From: Dolomitihabitans soli
GTDB taxonomy: Bacteria > Actinomycetota > Actinomycetes > Streptosporangiales > Streptosporangiaceae
DNA: 64,000 nt
Reading direction: 5' to 3'
NCBI RefSeq assembly: GCF_022213955.1
Contig: NZ_JAKNTW010000046.1
Span: 1-64,000 of the forward strand
This document shows positions 35,660 to 44,307 of this stretch, in pieces. The translations under genes and the position numbers were made by a program. Below the pieces are notes generated by a model, which worked only from the letters and a program-made list of their open reading frames with translations, was not told the DNA's origin and searched no databases. Positions within the stretch are counted from its first letter, which is position 1. Each line of letters begins with the position of its first letter.

Positions 35660-37210
35660 TTGTCGACGAGCTCGGACCCCCCTCCGGCGGCGCCACCCGC
35701 CGTCGAACTCGAGGGCATCACCAAGCGCTTTCCCGGAGTCGTGGCGAACCACGACATCCGGCTGACCGTCGAACCGGGCACCGTCCACGCGATCGTCGGC
35801 GAGAACGGCGCGGGCAAGTCCACCCTCATGAAGATCCTGTACGGCATGCAGAAACCGGACGAGGGAGAGATCCGCGTCAACGGCGAGCAGGTCGTCCTCG
35901 CCAACCCCGCCGACGCCATCAAACGCGGCATCGGCATGGTCCACCAGCACTTCATGCTCGCCGACAACTTCACCGTGCTGGAGAACATCGTCCTGGGCGC
36001 GGAGCCGACCAGGGCCGGTCGGCTGGACACCGCCTCGGCGCGCACCCGGATCAGGGACCTCGGCGACAGCCACGGCCTCCGAGTCGACCCGGACCGCCTG
36101 GTCGAGAACCTGGGCGTCGGCGACCGGCAGCGGGTGGAGATCCTCAAGGTCCTCTACCGCGGCGCCCGCGTCCTGATCCTCGACGAGCCGACGGCGGTCC
36201 TGGTGCCCCAGGAGGTCGAGGAGCTGTTCGCCAACCTGCGCGAGCTGACGGCCCAGGGCTTCACCGTGATCTTCATCTCGCACAAACTGGACGAGGTGCT
36301 CGGCATCGCCGACGCGATCACCGTGATCCGGCGCGGCACCACCGTGGCCCGCGTGCTGCCGGCCGAGGTGACGGCGCGCCAGCTCGCCGAGCTGATGGTG
36401 GGCAGCGAGCTGCCGACCCCCGAGACCCGTGAGTCGACGGTCACCGACCGGGTGGTGCTCGACGTGCGTGAGGCGTCCGTCCTCGGCGAGACCGGCCGGC
36501 CGGTGCTGCGCGAGGTGAGTTTCCCCGTGCACGCGGGCGAGGTCGTGGGCATCGCCGGGGTCGAGGGCAACGGGCAGTCGGAGCTGATCTCGGCCATCAT
36601 GGGGCTCGCGCGGCTGAGCGGCGGGCAGGTGGTGTTCGAGGAGACCGACATCACCGGCTGGTCCACCCGGCAGCGGCGGCAGGCGGGAATCGGCTACATC
36701 CCCGAGGATCGCCATCGGGAGGGGCTGCTCCTGGAGTCGTCCATCTGGGAGAACCGGGTGCTCGGTCACCAGGGCGTGCCTCCCGCCCGCAAGGGGATCT
36801 GGGTGAACAGGAAGGCCGCGCGCAAGGACACCGCGCGGATCGTCCGCGAGTACGACGTGCGCACGCCGTCCATCGACACGCTCGCCCTGGCGTTGTCGGG
36901 CGGCAACCAGCAGAAGCTGATCGTCGGCCGCGAGATGAGCGGCACCCCGAAGTTCCTCATCGCCGCCCACCCGACCCGGGGCGTGGACGTGGGAGCCCAG
37001 GCCGCCATCTGGGACCATCTGCGCGGCGCCAGAACCGCCGGGCTGGCCGTACTGCTGATCTCCGCCGACCTCGACGAGCTGATCGGCCTGTCCGACACTC
37101 TCTACGTGATCTATCGCGGCCGCTTCGTGGCTCGCCTCGACCCCAGCCAGGTGACGCCTGAGCAGCTTGGTGGATACATGACCGGAGCCATCACCGAGGA
37201 CGTCTCGTGA
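35660..37210 (+). CDS. Nucleoside ABC transporter ATP-binding protein (two ABC domains)
   Basis: A 516-residue protein with two ABC domains in tandem, as in simple-sugar and nucleoside importers. Domain 1 has Walker A GENGAGKST and Walker B ILDEPTAVL, with a degenerate signature near NLGVGDRQRVEI. Domain 2 has a changed Walker A (GVEGNGQSE) but an intact signature LSGGNQQK. Its Walker B area reads FLIAAHPTRGVD, so only one site is likely to hydrolyse ATP well, as usual for this family. The start is a TTG at 35660 with AGGAG at good spacing. Its stop overlaps the first permease gene. Confidence 0.95.
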   Translation: MSTSSDPPPAAPPAVELEGITKRFPGVVANHDIRLTVEPGTVHAIVGENGAGKSTLMKILYGMQKPDEGEIRVNGEQVVLANPADAIKRGIGMVHQHFMLADNFTVLENIVLGAEPTRAGRLDTASARTRIRDLGDSHGLRVDPDRLVENLGVGDRQRVEILKVLYRGARVLILDEPTAVLVPQEVEELFANLRELTAQGFTVIFISHKLDEVLGIADAITVIRRGTTVARVLPAEVTARQLAELMVGSELPTPETRESTVTDRVVLDVREASVLGETGRPVLREVSFPVHAGEVVGIAGVEGNGQSELISAIMGLARLSGGQVVFEETDITGWSTRQRRQAGIGYIPEDRHREGLLLESSIWENRVLGHQGVPPARKGIWVNRKAARKDTARIVREYDVRTPSIDTLALALSGGNQQKLIVGREMSGTPKFLIAAHPTRGVDVGAQAAIWDHLRGARTAGLAVLLISADLDELIGLSDTLYVIYRGRFVARLDPSQVTPEQLGGYMTGAITEDVS

Positions 37211-38349
37211 AAGACGGCGCGCTGCAACGCACTCTCCTCACCCTGGCCGGCGCCGTCGTCGCGGTGCTGCTCGCCTTCGTGGTCTCCAGCGCCGCGATCA
37301 TCGTGGCCGGCGCCGATCCCGGCACCGCGCTGCTGGCGATGTTCGACTTCGGCGCCACCGACATCGCCGTGTCCAGCAGCATCGCGCTGATCCTCAACCG
37401 GGCGGTCCCGCTGTTCATCGCCGGCCTGGCGGTGGCCATCGGTTTCCGGATGAACCTCTTCAACATCGGCGTCGAGGGCCAGTACCGCGTCGCCGCGCTG
37501 ACCGCGGCCTTCGTCGGCGGCCAGCTCGCGCTGCCCGCGCCCGTCCACCTGACGGTGATCATCGTGGTCGCGATGGTGGCCGGTGGCCTGTACGCGCTCA
37601 TCCCCGCGCTGCTCAAGGTCTACCGGGGCGTGAACGAGGTCATCTCCACGATCATGCTGAACTTCATCGCGCTGAGCATGGCCGCCTACCTGGTGCGCGG
37701 ACCGCTGAGCGGGCCGCGCGACGAGGGCCAGCTCACCACCTCCACCACCCCGTTGCCGGAGTCGGCCCAGCTGCCCAACGCCAACTTCCTGTTCGACCTG
37801 TTCGGGATGCCCGCCCCGCGCGGCGCGGGCCTGTGGGGCTTCATCATCGTCGCGGTCGTGGTGGGCGTGGTGATCTGGGCGCTGCTCTCGTTCACCAGGT
37901 TCGGGTTCGAGCTCAAGGCCAGCGGCCTCAACGCGACCGCCGCGCTGGCCTCCGGGGTGAACCCCAAGACGATGGTCATCTCGGCCATGGTGCTGTCCGG
38001 CGCGATCGCCGGCCTGATCAGCATGCCGGAGATCCTCGGCCGCAGCTTCGCCTACGGCACGGGCTTCACACCCGGTCTCGGCTTCCTCGGCATCGCGGTC
38101 GCGCTGCTCGGCCGTAACCAGCCGGTCGGCATCGCGCTGGCCGCGCTGTTGTTCGGGTTCCTCGACCGGGCCTCCGCGCCGCTCCAGTTCGCCGACATCC
38201 CGCCGTCCGTCGTCACCATCATCCAGGGATCGATCGTGCTCATGGTCGTCATCGCCAACGAGGTCACCAGGCGAATCGCGTTGCGCTGGGAGGAACGCCG
38301 GGCGGCGGCCAGGCTCGCCGTACCGGTGAAGACGGGAGCGACGGCATGA
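37207..38349 (+). CDS. Nucleoside ABC transporter permease
   Basis: The 380-residue integral membrane protein belongs to the BPD_transp_2 family, with about ten hydrophobic segments (TLAGAVVAVLLAFVVSSAAI, AVPLFIAGLAVAIGFRMN, FIIVAVVVGVVIWALL). It contains the family stretch FNIGVEGQYRVAALTAA and GVNEVISTIMLNFIAL, which contacts the ATPase. It pairs with the next permease to form the channel. The GTG start overlaps the ATPase stop by 4 bp, and its own stop overlaps the next ATG, showing tight coupling. Confidence 0.94.
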   Translation: MKDGALQRTLLTLAGAVVAVLLAFVVSSAAIIVAGADPGTALLAMFDFGATDIAVSSSIALILNRAVPLFIAGLAVAIGFRMNLFNIGVEGQYRVAALTAAFVGGQLALPAPVHLTVIIVVAMVAGGLYALIPALLKVYRGVNEVISTIMLNFIALSMAAYLVRGPLSGPRDEGQLTTSTTPLPESAQLPNANFLFDLFGMPAPRGAGLWGFIIVAVVVGVVIWALLSFTRFGFELKASGLNATAALASGVNPKTMVISAMVLSGAIAGLISMPEILGRSFAYGTGFTPGLGFLGIAVALLGRNQPVGIALAALLFGFLDRASAPLQFADIPPSVVTIIQGSIVLMVVIANEVTRRIALRWEERRAAARLAVPVKTGATA

Positions 38350-39629
38350 CCACCGTGGAGGCCGTCGGGACACGCCGGGTCCGCCGCTACCATCTGGCGC
38401 TGATCGGGGTCGCGCTGGCGATCGTCCTGCTGTCGCTGGTCCGCGTGCTCGCCGGCAGCACCGACCTGACCTCCTCGGGCACCTTCGCCATCGCGCTCGC
38501 CTTCGCCGTGCCCATCGGGCTGGCCGGGCTCGGCGGCCTGTGGGCGGAGCGGGCCGGGGTGGTCAACATCGGCCTCGAAGGCATGATGGTGCTCGGCACC
38601 TGGTTCGCCGGCTGGGCGGGCTACCAGTGGGGAGCGACGGCCGCCGTGGTCGCGGGCCTGCTCGGCGGCGCGCTCGGCGGGCTGGTGCACGCGATCGCCA
38701 CGGTGTCCTTCGGGGTCGACCACATCATCAGCGGTGTCGCGATCAACCTGATCGGTCCCGGTGTCACCCGGTTCCTGTCCGAGGTGCTGTACGCCGAGGG
38801 GTCGCCCGCCAACGAGGCCGGGGCGGGCATCACCAGTTCGCCCACGCTGTCCTCGCCCGCGCCCGAGGTGAGCCTGCCGTTGTTCTCCTCGGGGTCCGAC
38901 TGGCTGGGCAAACTGGAGAACACCCACTGGTTCCTGCTCTCCGACGTCGCCGGGATCCTGCGCGGCCTCACCCACGAGGTCAACGTGCTGATCATCGTGG
39001 CCGTCGCGCTGATCCCGCTGTCGTACTACGTGCTCTGGCGCACCGCCTTCGGGCTGCGGCTGCGCTCGTGCGGCGAGAACCCGTGGGCCGCCGAGTCGCT
39101 GGGCGTGAACGTCTACCTCACCAAGTACATCGCGGTGGTCATCTCCGGCGCGCTCGCCGGACTGGGCGGCGTGTTCCTCGTCTTCGTCGCGACCAAGTAC
39201 GTCGAGGGCCAGACCGGCGGCCGCGGCTTCATCGGCCTGGCCGCGATGATCTTCGGCAACTGGCGGCCGGGGGGCCTGGCCGCCGGGGCGTCCCTGTTCG
39301 GTTACGCTGACGGTCTGCAACTACGCAGCTCGCAGGCCGTCACGGGGTTGTTCCTGCTCGGTGCGCTGCTGCTGATCCTCTACGTGGGCATGCGGCTGCG
39401 CCGCGGTCCCCTCGGGGACCAGGGGGCGGGTCACTACACCGTGGTGGGGCTCTCCGCGCTCGGTGCGGCCGTGTTCTTCTGGCTCTGGCTGACCGTCGAG
39501 GCGCTGCCCAGCGAGTTCGTGTTCATCACTCCGCACGTCCTCACGCTGCTGGTGCTCTCGGTCGCCTCGCAGCGGCTGCGGATGCCCAAGGCGGACGGCG
39601 TGCCGTATCGCAGAGGGGACCAGCATTGA
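38346..39629 (+). CDS. Nucleoside ABC transporter permease
   Basis: The second permease has 427 residues. It shows VGLAGLGGLW-type and VVNIGLEGMMVLGTWFAGW sequences of the BPD_transp_2 family, FGVDHIISGVAINLIGPGV as the ATPase-contact loop, and AAMIFGNWRPGGLAAGASLF near the end. About ten transmembrane helices are seen. The family is the smaller partner of the simple-sugar/nucleoside importer. The ATG overlaps the first permease by 4 bp, and the stop overlaps the TTG of cdd. Confidence 0.94.
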   Translation: MTTVEAVGTRRVRRYHLALIGVALAIVLLSLVRVLAGSTDLTSSGTFAIALAFAVPIGLAGLGGLWAERAGVVNIGLEGMMVLGTWFAGWAGYQWGATAAVVAGLLGGALGGLVHAIATVSFGVDHIISGVAINLIGPGVTRFLSEVLYAEGSPANEAGAGITSSPTLSSPAPEVSLPLFSSGSDWLGKLENTHWFLLSDVAGILRGLTHEVNVLIIVAVALIPLSYYVLWRTAFGLRLRSCGENPWAAESLGVNVYLTKYIAVVISGALAGLGGVFLVFVATKYVEGQTGGRGFIGLAAMIFGNWRPGGLAAGASLFGYADGLQLRSSQAVTGLFLLGALLLILYVGMRLRRGPLGDQGAGHYTVVGLSALGAAVFFWLWLTVEALPSEFVFITPHVLTLLVLSVASQRLRMPKADGVPYRRGDQH

Positions 39630-40018
39630 TCGCCTGGGACGTGCTCAGGGCCGCAGCGGTCGAGGCGATGAACCACGCCTACGCGCCCTACTCCAAGTTC
39701 CCGGTCGGCGCCGCCGCGCTGGTCGACGACGGCCGGATCGTGTCCGGCTGCAACGTCGAGAACGCCTCCTACGGCCTGGGGCTGTGCGCCGAGTGCGGGC
39801 TCGTCTCCGCGCTGCACGCCTCGGGCGGCGGCCGGCTGGTCGCCTTCACCTGTGTGGACGGGCACGAGGAGCCGCTCATGCCGTGCGGCCGGTGCCGCCA
39901 GCTGCTGCACGAGCACGGCGGGCCCGAGCTGCTCGTCGAGACCGTCGACGGGCCGAAGCGGCTGGGGGAGCTGCTGCCCTACGCCTTCGGGCCCGACGAC
40001 CTGACCAGAGGGGCCTGA
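39626..40018 (+). CDS. cdd: Cytidine deaminase
   Basis: A 130-residue tetrameric-type enzyme that converts cytidine or deoxycytidine to uridine or deoxyuridine. The zinc site is complete: Cys-Ala-Glu in GLCAECGLVSALHASG (Cys ligand and catalytic Glu) and the two Cys of MPCGRCRQLLHEHG. The substrate loop CNVENASYGLGL is present. The TTG start overlaps the upstream permease stop by 4 bp. In the operon it processes imported cytidine. Confidence 0.96.
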   Translation: MIAWDVLRAAAVEAMNHAYAPYSKFPVGAAALVDDGRIVSGCNVENASYGLGLCAECGLVSALHASGGGRLVAFTCVDGHEEPLMPCGRCRQLLHEHGGPELLVETVDGPKRLGELLPYAFGPDDLTRGA

Positions 40019-41293
40019 TTGGACGCCATCGACGTCATCGTCACCAAGCGCGAGCGGGGGACCCTGTCCCGCGAGCAGATCGACTGGGTGGTCGGCGCCT
40101 ACACCAGGGGCGAGGTCGCCGAGGAGCAGATGTCGGCGCTCGCCATGGCCATCCTGCTCAACGGCATGGACCGCGGTGAGATCGCCGGCTGGACCCAGGC
40201 GATGATCGACTCGGGTGAGCGGATGGACTGGTCGGCGCTCGACCGGCCGACGGCCGACAAGCACTCCACCGGCGGCGTCGGCGACAAGATCACCCTCCCG
40301 CTGGCCCCGCTGGTGGCCGCCTGCGGCGCGTACGTGCCGCAGCTCTCCGGTCGCGGCCTGGGGCACACCGGGGGCACGCTCGACAAGCTGGAGTCGATCC
40401 CCGGCTGGCGGGCCTCGCTGTCCCAGGAGGAGATGCTCGGCGTGCTCCGTACGGCGGGCGCCGTCGTCTGCGCGGCGGGCGGCGGGCTCGCCCCCGCCGA
40501 CCGGAAGCTCTACTCCCTGCGCGACGTCACCGGCACCGTCGAGTCGATCCCGCTGATCGCCTCGTCCATCATGTCCAAGAAGATCGCCGAGGGCACCGGC
40601 TCGCTGGTGCTCGACGTGAAGGTCGGCTCCGGCGCGTTCATGAAGACCGTCGAGCGGGCCCGCGAACTGGCCACGACCATGGTCGAACTGGGCACCGACG
40701 CGGGCGTGCGCACCGTCGCCCTGCTCACCGCCATGGACCGGCCCCTCGGCCGCGCCGTGGGCAACGCCCTGGAGGTCGCCGAGTCGGTCGAGGTGCTCGC
40801 CGGCGGCGGACCCGCCGACGTGGTGGAACTGACCGTACGGCTGGCCCGCGAGATGCTGGCCGCCGCGGGCGTCTCCGGCAAGGATCCCGAGGTGGCGTTG
40901 AAGGACGGCTCCGCCATGGACGCCTGGCGTCGCATGATCATCGCCCAGGAGGGCGACCCCGACGCGCTGCTGCCCCGGGCCGCGGAGACCATGGTGGTCA
41001 CCGCGCCCGCGTCCGGCGTGCTGTCCCGCCTCGACGCCTACGCCGTGGGCCTGGCCGCCTGGCGGCTGGGCGCGGGCAGGGCGCGCAAGGAGGACCCGGT
41101 GTCCTTCGGCGCGGGCGTCACCCTGCACGCCAAGCCCGGTGACCTGGTCCGGGCCGGCGCACCCCTGCTGACCCTGCACGCCGACGAGACCGCCCGCTTC
41201 GACCGGGCCCTCTCAGCCCTGGCAGGAGGCTACGAGATCGCCCCGGCGAGCGACCCCACCCTGCTTCCCCTGGTCATCGACCGAATCGCCTAG
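40019..41293 (+). CDS. deoA: Thymidine phosphorylase
   Basis: A 424-residue pyrimidine-nucleoside phosphorylase that splits thymidine or deoxyuridine into base and deoxyribose-1-phosphate. It has the phosphate/glycosyltransferase pattern DKHSTGGVGDKITLPLAPLV, then GRGLGHTGGTLDKLESIPG, SSIMSKKIAEGTGSLVLDVKVGSG-like sequence and a C-terminal barrel-type domain. The TTG at 40019 begins directly after the cdd stop, with AGAGGGG upstream. It is the last gene of the nucleoside uptake and salvage operon. Confidence 0.96.
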   Translation: MDAIDVIVTKRERGTLSREQIDWVVGAYTRGEVAEEQMSALAMAILLNGMDRGEIAGWTQAMIDSGERMDWSALDRPTADKHSTGGVGDKITLPLAPLVAACGAYVPQLSGRGLGHTGGTLDKLESIPGWRASLSQEEMLGVLRTAGAVVCAAGGGLAPADRKLYSLRDVTGTVESIPLIASSIMSKKIAEGTGSLVLDVKVGSGAFMKTVERARELATTMVELGTDAGVRTVALLTAMDRPLGRAVGNALEVAESVEVLAGGGPADVVELTVRLAREMLAAAGVSGKDPEVALKDGSAMDAWRRMIIAQEGDPDALLPRAAETMVVTAPASGVLSRLDAYAVGLAAWRLGAGRARKEDPVSFGAGVTLHAKPGDLVRAGAPLLTLHADETARFDRALSALAGGYEIAPASDPTLLPLVIDRIA

Positions 41294-41350
41294 ACCGACG
41301 CGGCGTCCGCAAACCTCCGCCGGGGTCCAAGAGGCTCCGACCTCGGCGAA

Positions 41351-41600
41351 CACGACTCCCGGAGCCGACGGACACCGCACGGGCCGCGTTGGCCGACTTC
41401 TGACCGTTGCGTTCACGATTCCCGGAGCCGACGGACGCCGCACGGGACGTGCTGGCCGACTTCTGACCGCTGTGTTCACGACTCCCCGATAGCCGGTGGA
41501 CGCGGACGCCGCACGGGACGTGTTGGCCGACTCCTGACCGTTGCGTTCACGACTCCCGGAGCCGGTGAACCCGGATATCGCACCGGCCGCGTTCGGAACC
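41351..41600. repeat. 63-bp tandem repeat array after deoA
   Basis: Units begin with CACGACTCCC (or CACGATTCCC) at 41351, 41414, 41477 and 41548. The first two are 63 bases; the third is 71 bases because of an 8-base insertion; the fourth is partial. Shared text includes GACGCCGCACGGGACGTG and TGACCGTTGCGTT. The surrounding 425-base gap 41294-41718 has no gene. Minus-strand frames over it are Arg/Pro/Ser-rich shadows. Confidence 0.8.
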
Positions 41601-41718
41601 GAAGGAGCCACGTCACCTCTGGCCGTGACGGCGCTCAGCCACCCGCGCCTGAGTAGCGTTGACCCCGCGGGGCGTCACTGGCGACGGCGGGTGGCGTTTC
41701 GGTGGCGGGCCGTAATAT

Positions 41719-42099
41719 CTACGCGGCGAGGCGGGTGAGGTGGTGGGCGAGGACGGTGCGGTGGGTGGGGAGTGCGGCGTCGTGTTTGCTGCGGCCCTGT
41801 TCGGTGAGGCAGACGAAGACGCCCCGGCGGTCCTGGTCGCAGACGGTCCGGCTGACCAGGCCGGCCCGGTCGAGGCGGGTGATCAGCCGCGACAGGGCGC
41901 TCTGGCTCAGGTGGACGGCGTCGGCGAGTTCCTGGACGCGGTATTTCGGATGGCCGCCCTCGACCATGCGATCGAGCACCTCGAACTCGCTGGGGCCCAG
42001 GCCGTGCTTGTCGTTCAGCTCGCGTTCGAGCGCACACCAGACCTCGGCGTGCTGTGCCAGCAGCCGACGCCACGCTGTGACCACCGCGTCCTCGCTCAC
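41719..42099 (-). CDS. MarR family transcriptional regulator
   Basis: A 126-residue winged-helix regulator. It has an N-terminal dimer helix (WRRLLAQHAEVWCALERELN), GLGPSEFEVLDRMVE, the recognition region RVQELADAVHLSQSALSRLI and the wing DQDRRGVFVCLTEQGR. It faces the MFS exporter gene and probably represses it until an inducer, likely a drug or phenolic compound, binds. I chose the GTG at 42099 because a TACAAT -10 box lies seven bases upstream, implying a leaderless message. Longer in-frame starts up to 42201 would run across the operators. Confidence 0.88.
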   Translation of the reverse strand: MSEDAVVTAWRRLLAQHAEVWCALERELNDKHGLGPSEFEVLDRMVEGGHPKYRVQELADAVHLSQSALSRLITRLDRAGLVSRTVCDQDRRGVFVCLTEQGRSKHDAALPTHRTVLAHHLTRLAA

Positions 42100-42106
42100 A
42101 GCCCGG

Positions 42107-42178
42107 ATTGTACCATGCATGAACATTAGATGCACAGGCATAAATTGTTGGCGCATTAGATGCAGATGCATGTAATGT
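42107..42178. promoter_or_regulatory. Divergent leaderless promoters with repeated MarR-type operators
   Basis: ATTAGATGCA occurs at 42125-42134 and 42155-42164. The second is followed by TGCATGTAAT at 42167-42176, forming an inverted repeat with one mismatch. A minus-strand -10 (TACAAT, 42107-42112) lies 7 bases before the regulator GTG. A plus-strand -10 (TAATGT, 42173-42178) lies 7 bases before the MFS ATG. Both transcripts would start at or near the start codon. Confidence 0.7.
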
Positions 42179-42185
42179 CTCCGGC

Positions 42186-43622
42186 ATGCCTTCTTCGTCA
42201 CCCATCCCGACTACCGCCGAGCGCTGGGACCCGCGCCTCTGGGGCGCGCTGACCGTGCTCTGCGGTGTCGTATTCCTGGACGCGCTCGACGTTTCGATGG
42301 TGGGCGTCGCCCTGCCTTCCATCCAAGCCGAGCTCGGCATGACCACGTCCTCCCTGCAGTGGGTGGTCAGCGGCTACGTGCTCGGGTACGGCGGTCTGCT
42401 GCTGCTCGGGGGCCGGACCGCCGACCTGCTCGGCCGCCGCGGAGTCTTCCTGATCGCGCTCGCGGTGTTCGCGTTCGCGTCACTCCTCGGCGGCCTGGTC
42501 GACGACGGCGCCCTGCTGATCGCCGCCAGGTTCGTCAAGGGGATCAGCGCGGCCTTCACCGCCCCGGCTGCCCTCTCCATCATCACCACGACCTTCGCCG
42601 AGGGCCCCGCCCGCAACAAGGCCCTCAGCATCTTCACCGCCTGCGGAGCGAGCGGCTTCTCGCTCGGCCTGGTGCTGTCGGGACTGCTGACCGAGATCGG
42701 CTGGCGGTGGACCTTCCTCATGCCGGTGCCGATCGCCATCATCGCGTTGATCGCCGGACTGAAGCTGCTGCCCCGCCACAAGGGCGAGCGCGCCACCGGC
42801 GGCTACGACCTGATCGGCGCCGCCACGATCACCGGCTCCATGCTCCTGCTGGTCTACGGGGTCGTCGAGGCCCCCGCCGCCGGCTGGGTCTCGCTCCAGA
42901 CGCTGGGCACCCTCGGCGGCGCGCTGGTGCTGCTCGGCGTCTTCGTGGCGGTCGAGTTCAGGGTCAAGCACCCCCTGGTACGGCTCGGCATCCTGCGTTC
43001 GGGGCCGCTCGTCCGGGCCAACCTCGGACTGGTGATCCTGTTCGGCTCCTACGTCGGCTTCCAGTTCGTGGCCATGCAGTACTTCCAGAACCTGCTGCAC
43101 TGGTCGGCGCTGGAGACCGCGCTGGCGTTCCTGCCCGCCGGCCTCATCGTCGCCCTGAGCTCCACCAAGATGGGCGACCTCGCCGACCGGTTCGGCACCC
43201 AGCGGTTGATCGCGATCGGCGCGGCGGCCCTCGCCGGCGGGTACACGATCTTCCTCGCGGTCGACGAGAACCCCAGCCTCGGCGCCATGATCATCCCGGG
43301 CATGGTGCTGCTCGGCATCGCCTTCGGCCTGTCCTTCCCGTCGCTGAACATCCAGGCCACCAACGGCGTGGTGGACGACGAACAGGGACTGGCCTCCGGG
43401 CTGCTCAACACTTCGGGCCAGGTCGGCGGCGCGGTCGTGCTCGCCATCGTCACGGGCGTGCTGACCTCCACGACCGGCGCCCCCATCGTGGGCATCCGCG
43501 CCGCGATCGGAGTCTCGGCCGTGCTGGCCGTGGCCGGCTTCGTGATCGCGCTGACCGGCCTGAGGTTCCGGCGCAGCGCGCCCGAGGCCGTGGTGGACGA
43601 AAAAGTTCTGGAAACCGTGTGA
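42186..43622 (+). CDS. MFS transporter, DHA2 (EmrB/QacA) family
   Basis: The 478-residue exporter has 14 transmembrane helices. It has the family's first-helix pattern FLDALDVSMVGVALPSIQAELG, motif A in GGRTADLLGRRGVFLIALAV, and motif C in FTACGASGFSLGLVLSGLLT. Members expel drugs or self-made metabolites by proton antiport. The ATG lies 63 bases from the edge of the divergent MarR gene's likely promoter, and the operators sit over its -10. It ends in a hairpin terminator. The substrate is unknown. Confidence 0.93.
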   Translation: MPSSSPIPTTAERWDPRLWGALTVLCGVVFLDALDVSMVGVALPSIQAELGMTTSSLQWVVSGYVLGYGGLLLLGGRTADLLGRRGVFLIALAVFAFASLLGGLVDDGALLIAARFVKGISAAFTAPAALSIITTTFAEGPARNKALSIFTACGASGFSLGLVLSGLLTEIGWRWTFLMPVPIAIIALIAGLKLLPRHKGERATGGYDLIGAATITGSMLLLVYGVVEAPAAGWVSLQTLGTLGGALVLLGVFVAVEFRVKHPLVRLGILRSGPLVRANLGLVILFGSYVGFQFVAMQYFQNLLHWSALETALAFLPAGLIVALSSTKMGDLADRFGTQRLIAIGAAALAGGYTIFLAVDENPSLGAMIIPGMVLLGIAFGLSFPSLNIQATNGVVDDEQGLASGLLNTSGQVGGAVVLAIVTGVLTSTTGAPIVGIRAAIGVSAVLAVAGFVIALTGLRFRRSAPEAVVDEKVLETV

Positions 43623-43630
43623 CCTGAGAG

Positions 43631-43662
43631 ACGGCTCCTGCACCTTCGGGTGCGGGAGCCGT
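43631..43662 (+). terminator. Hairpin terminator after the MFS gene
   Basis: ACGGCTCCTGCACC pairs with GGTGCGGGAGCCGT around a TTCG tetraloop, with one mismatch in a 14-bp stem, 8 bases after the stop codon. Confidence 0.8.
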
Positions 43663-43704
43663 TCCATGGGGCTGAACCGCGGGGCCGACGGGTATTCAAC
43701 CGGC

Positions 43705-44295
43705 ATGACCGGCACGCGGATCATCATCGCTCTCGTTCTGCTCCCGCTGCTCGCCGCCTGCGGCGGCGGGGGAGACACCGCACGACCCGTCCCGGACGCG
43801 CCCGCGGCGATCCCCGCGACCACGTCCGCGACGTCGCCCGTCAGATCGCCGGCCGCGCTCGGCCCGCCCACCGGGACCGAGGAGGTCGAGGTGACGCACG
43901 CGACCAGCGCTCAGCCGCTGGTGAAGCGGGCCAGGTTCGCCGGTCACGCCGGATACGACCGGGTGGTGATCGACATCGACGGCGAGGTGCCCGGATACAC
44001 CGTCCGCTGGGTGGACGAGCTGGTCCACGACGGCTCGGGAGAGCCGATCGCCGTCAAGGGCGGCGCCTACCTCCAGGTCTTTCTCACCCCCGCCAACGCC
44101 CACACCGAGGACGGCTCGGCCACCTGGACCGGCGGGCCGATCTTCTCGGCCGACCTTGCCAACGTCCGGAAAGTCGTCAAGACCGGTGACTTCGAGGGCG
44201 TCGTGAGCGTCGGCATCGTCCTGGACCACCGCGCCGGATTCCGGGTACTCGAACAGAAGAGCCCCAGCAGACTGGTTATCGACGTCGCACACTGA
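43705..44295 (+). CDS. Lipoprotein with AMIN-like domain
   Basis: The 196-residue lipoprotein has a signal segment RIIIALVLLPLLAACGGGGD with a clear lipobox Cys. A Pro/Ala/Thr linker leads to a beta-rich domain (RARFAGHAGYDRVVIDIDGE, YLQVFLTPANAHTEDG, GDFEGVVSVGIVLDHRAGFR, SPSRLVIDVAH). The RVVID...PSRLVIDV framing is typical of AMIN-like domains, which bind cell-wall components. The ATG at 43705 is at the right distance from the signal helix. An upstream frame to 43666 is less likely. Precise ligand unknown. Confidence 0.82.
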   Translation: MTGTRIIIALVLLPLLAACGGGGDTARPVPDAPAAIPATTSATSPVRSPAALGPPTGTEEVEVTHATSAQPLVKRARFAGHAGYDRVVIDIDGEVPGYTVRWVDELVHDGSGEPIAVKGGAYLQVFLTPANAHTEDGSATWTGGPIFSADLANVRKVVKTGDFEGVVSVGIVLDHRAGFRVLEQKSPSRLVIDVAH

Positions 44296-44307
44296 CAGGC
44301 TGTCCGG

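Noticed and set aside
34122-35696. Minus-strand open frame opposite the BMP lipoprotein gene
   Set aside because: Its sequence is the antisense of a recognised gene and starts and ends in non-coding DNA; no domain is visible.
41351-41600. Possible CRISPR array or coding repeat after deoA
   Set aside because: No spacers between units, and an 8-bp insertion breaks any shared frame.
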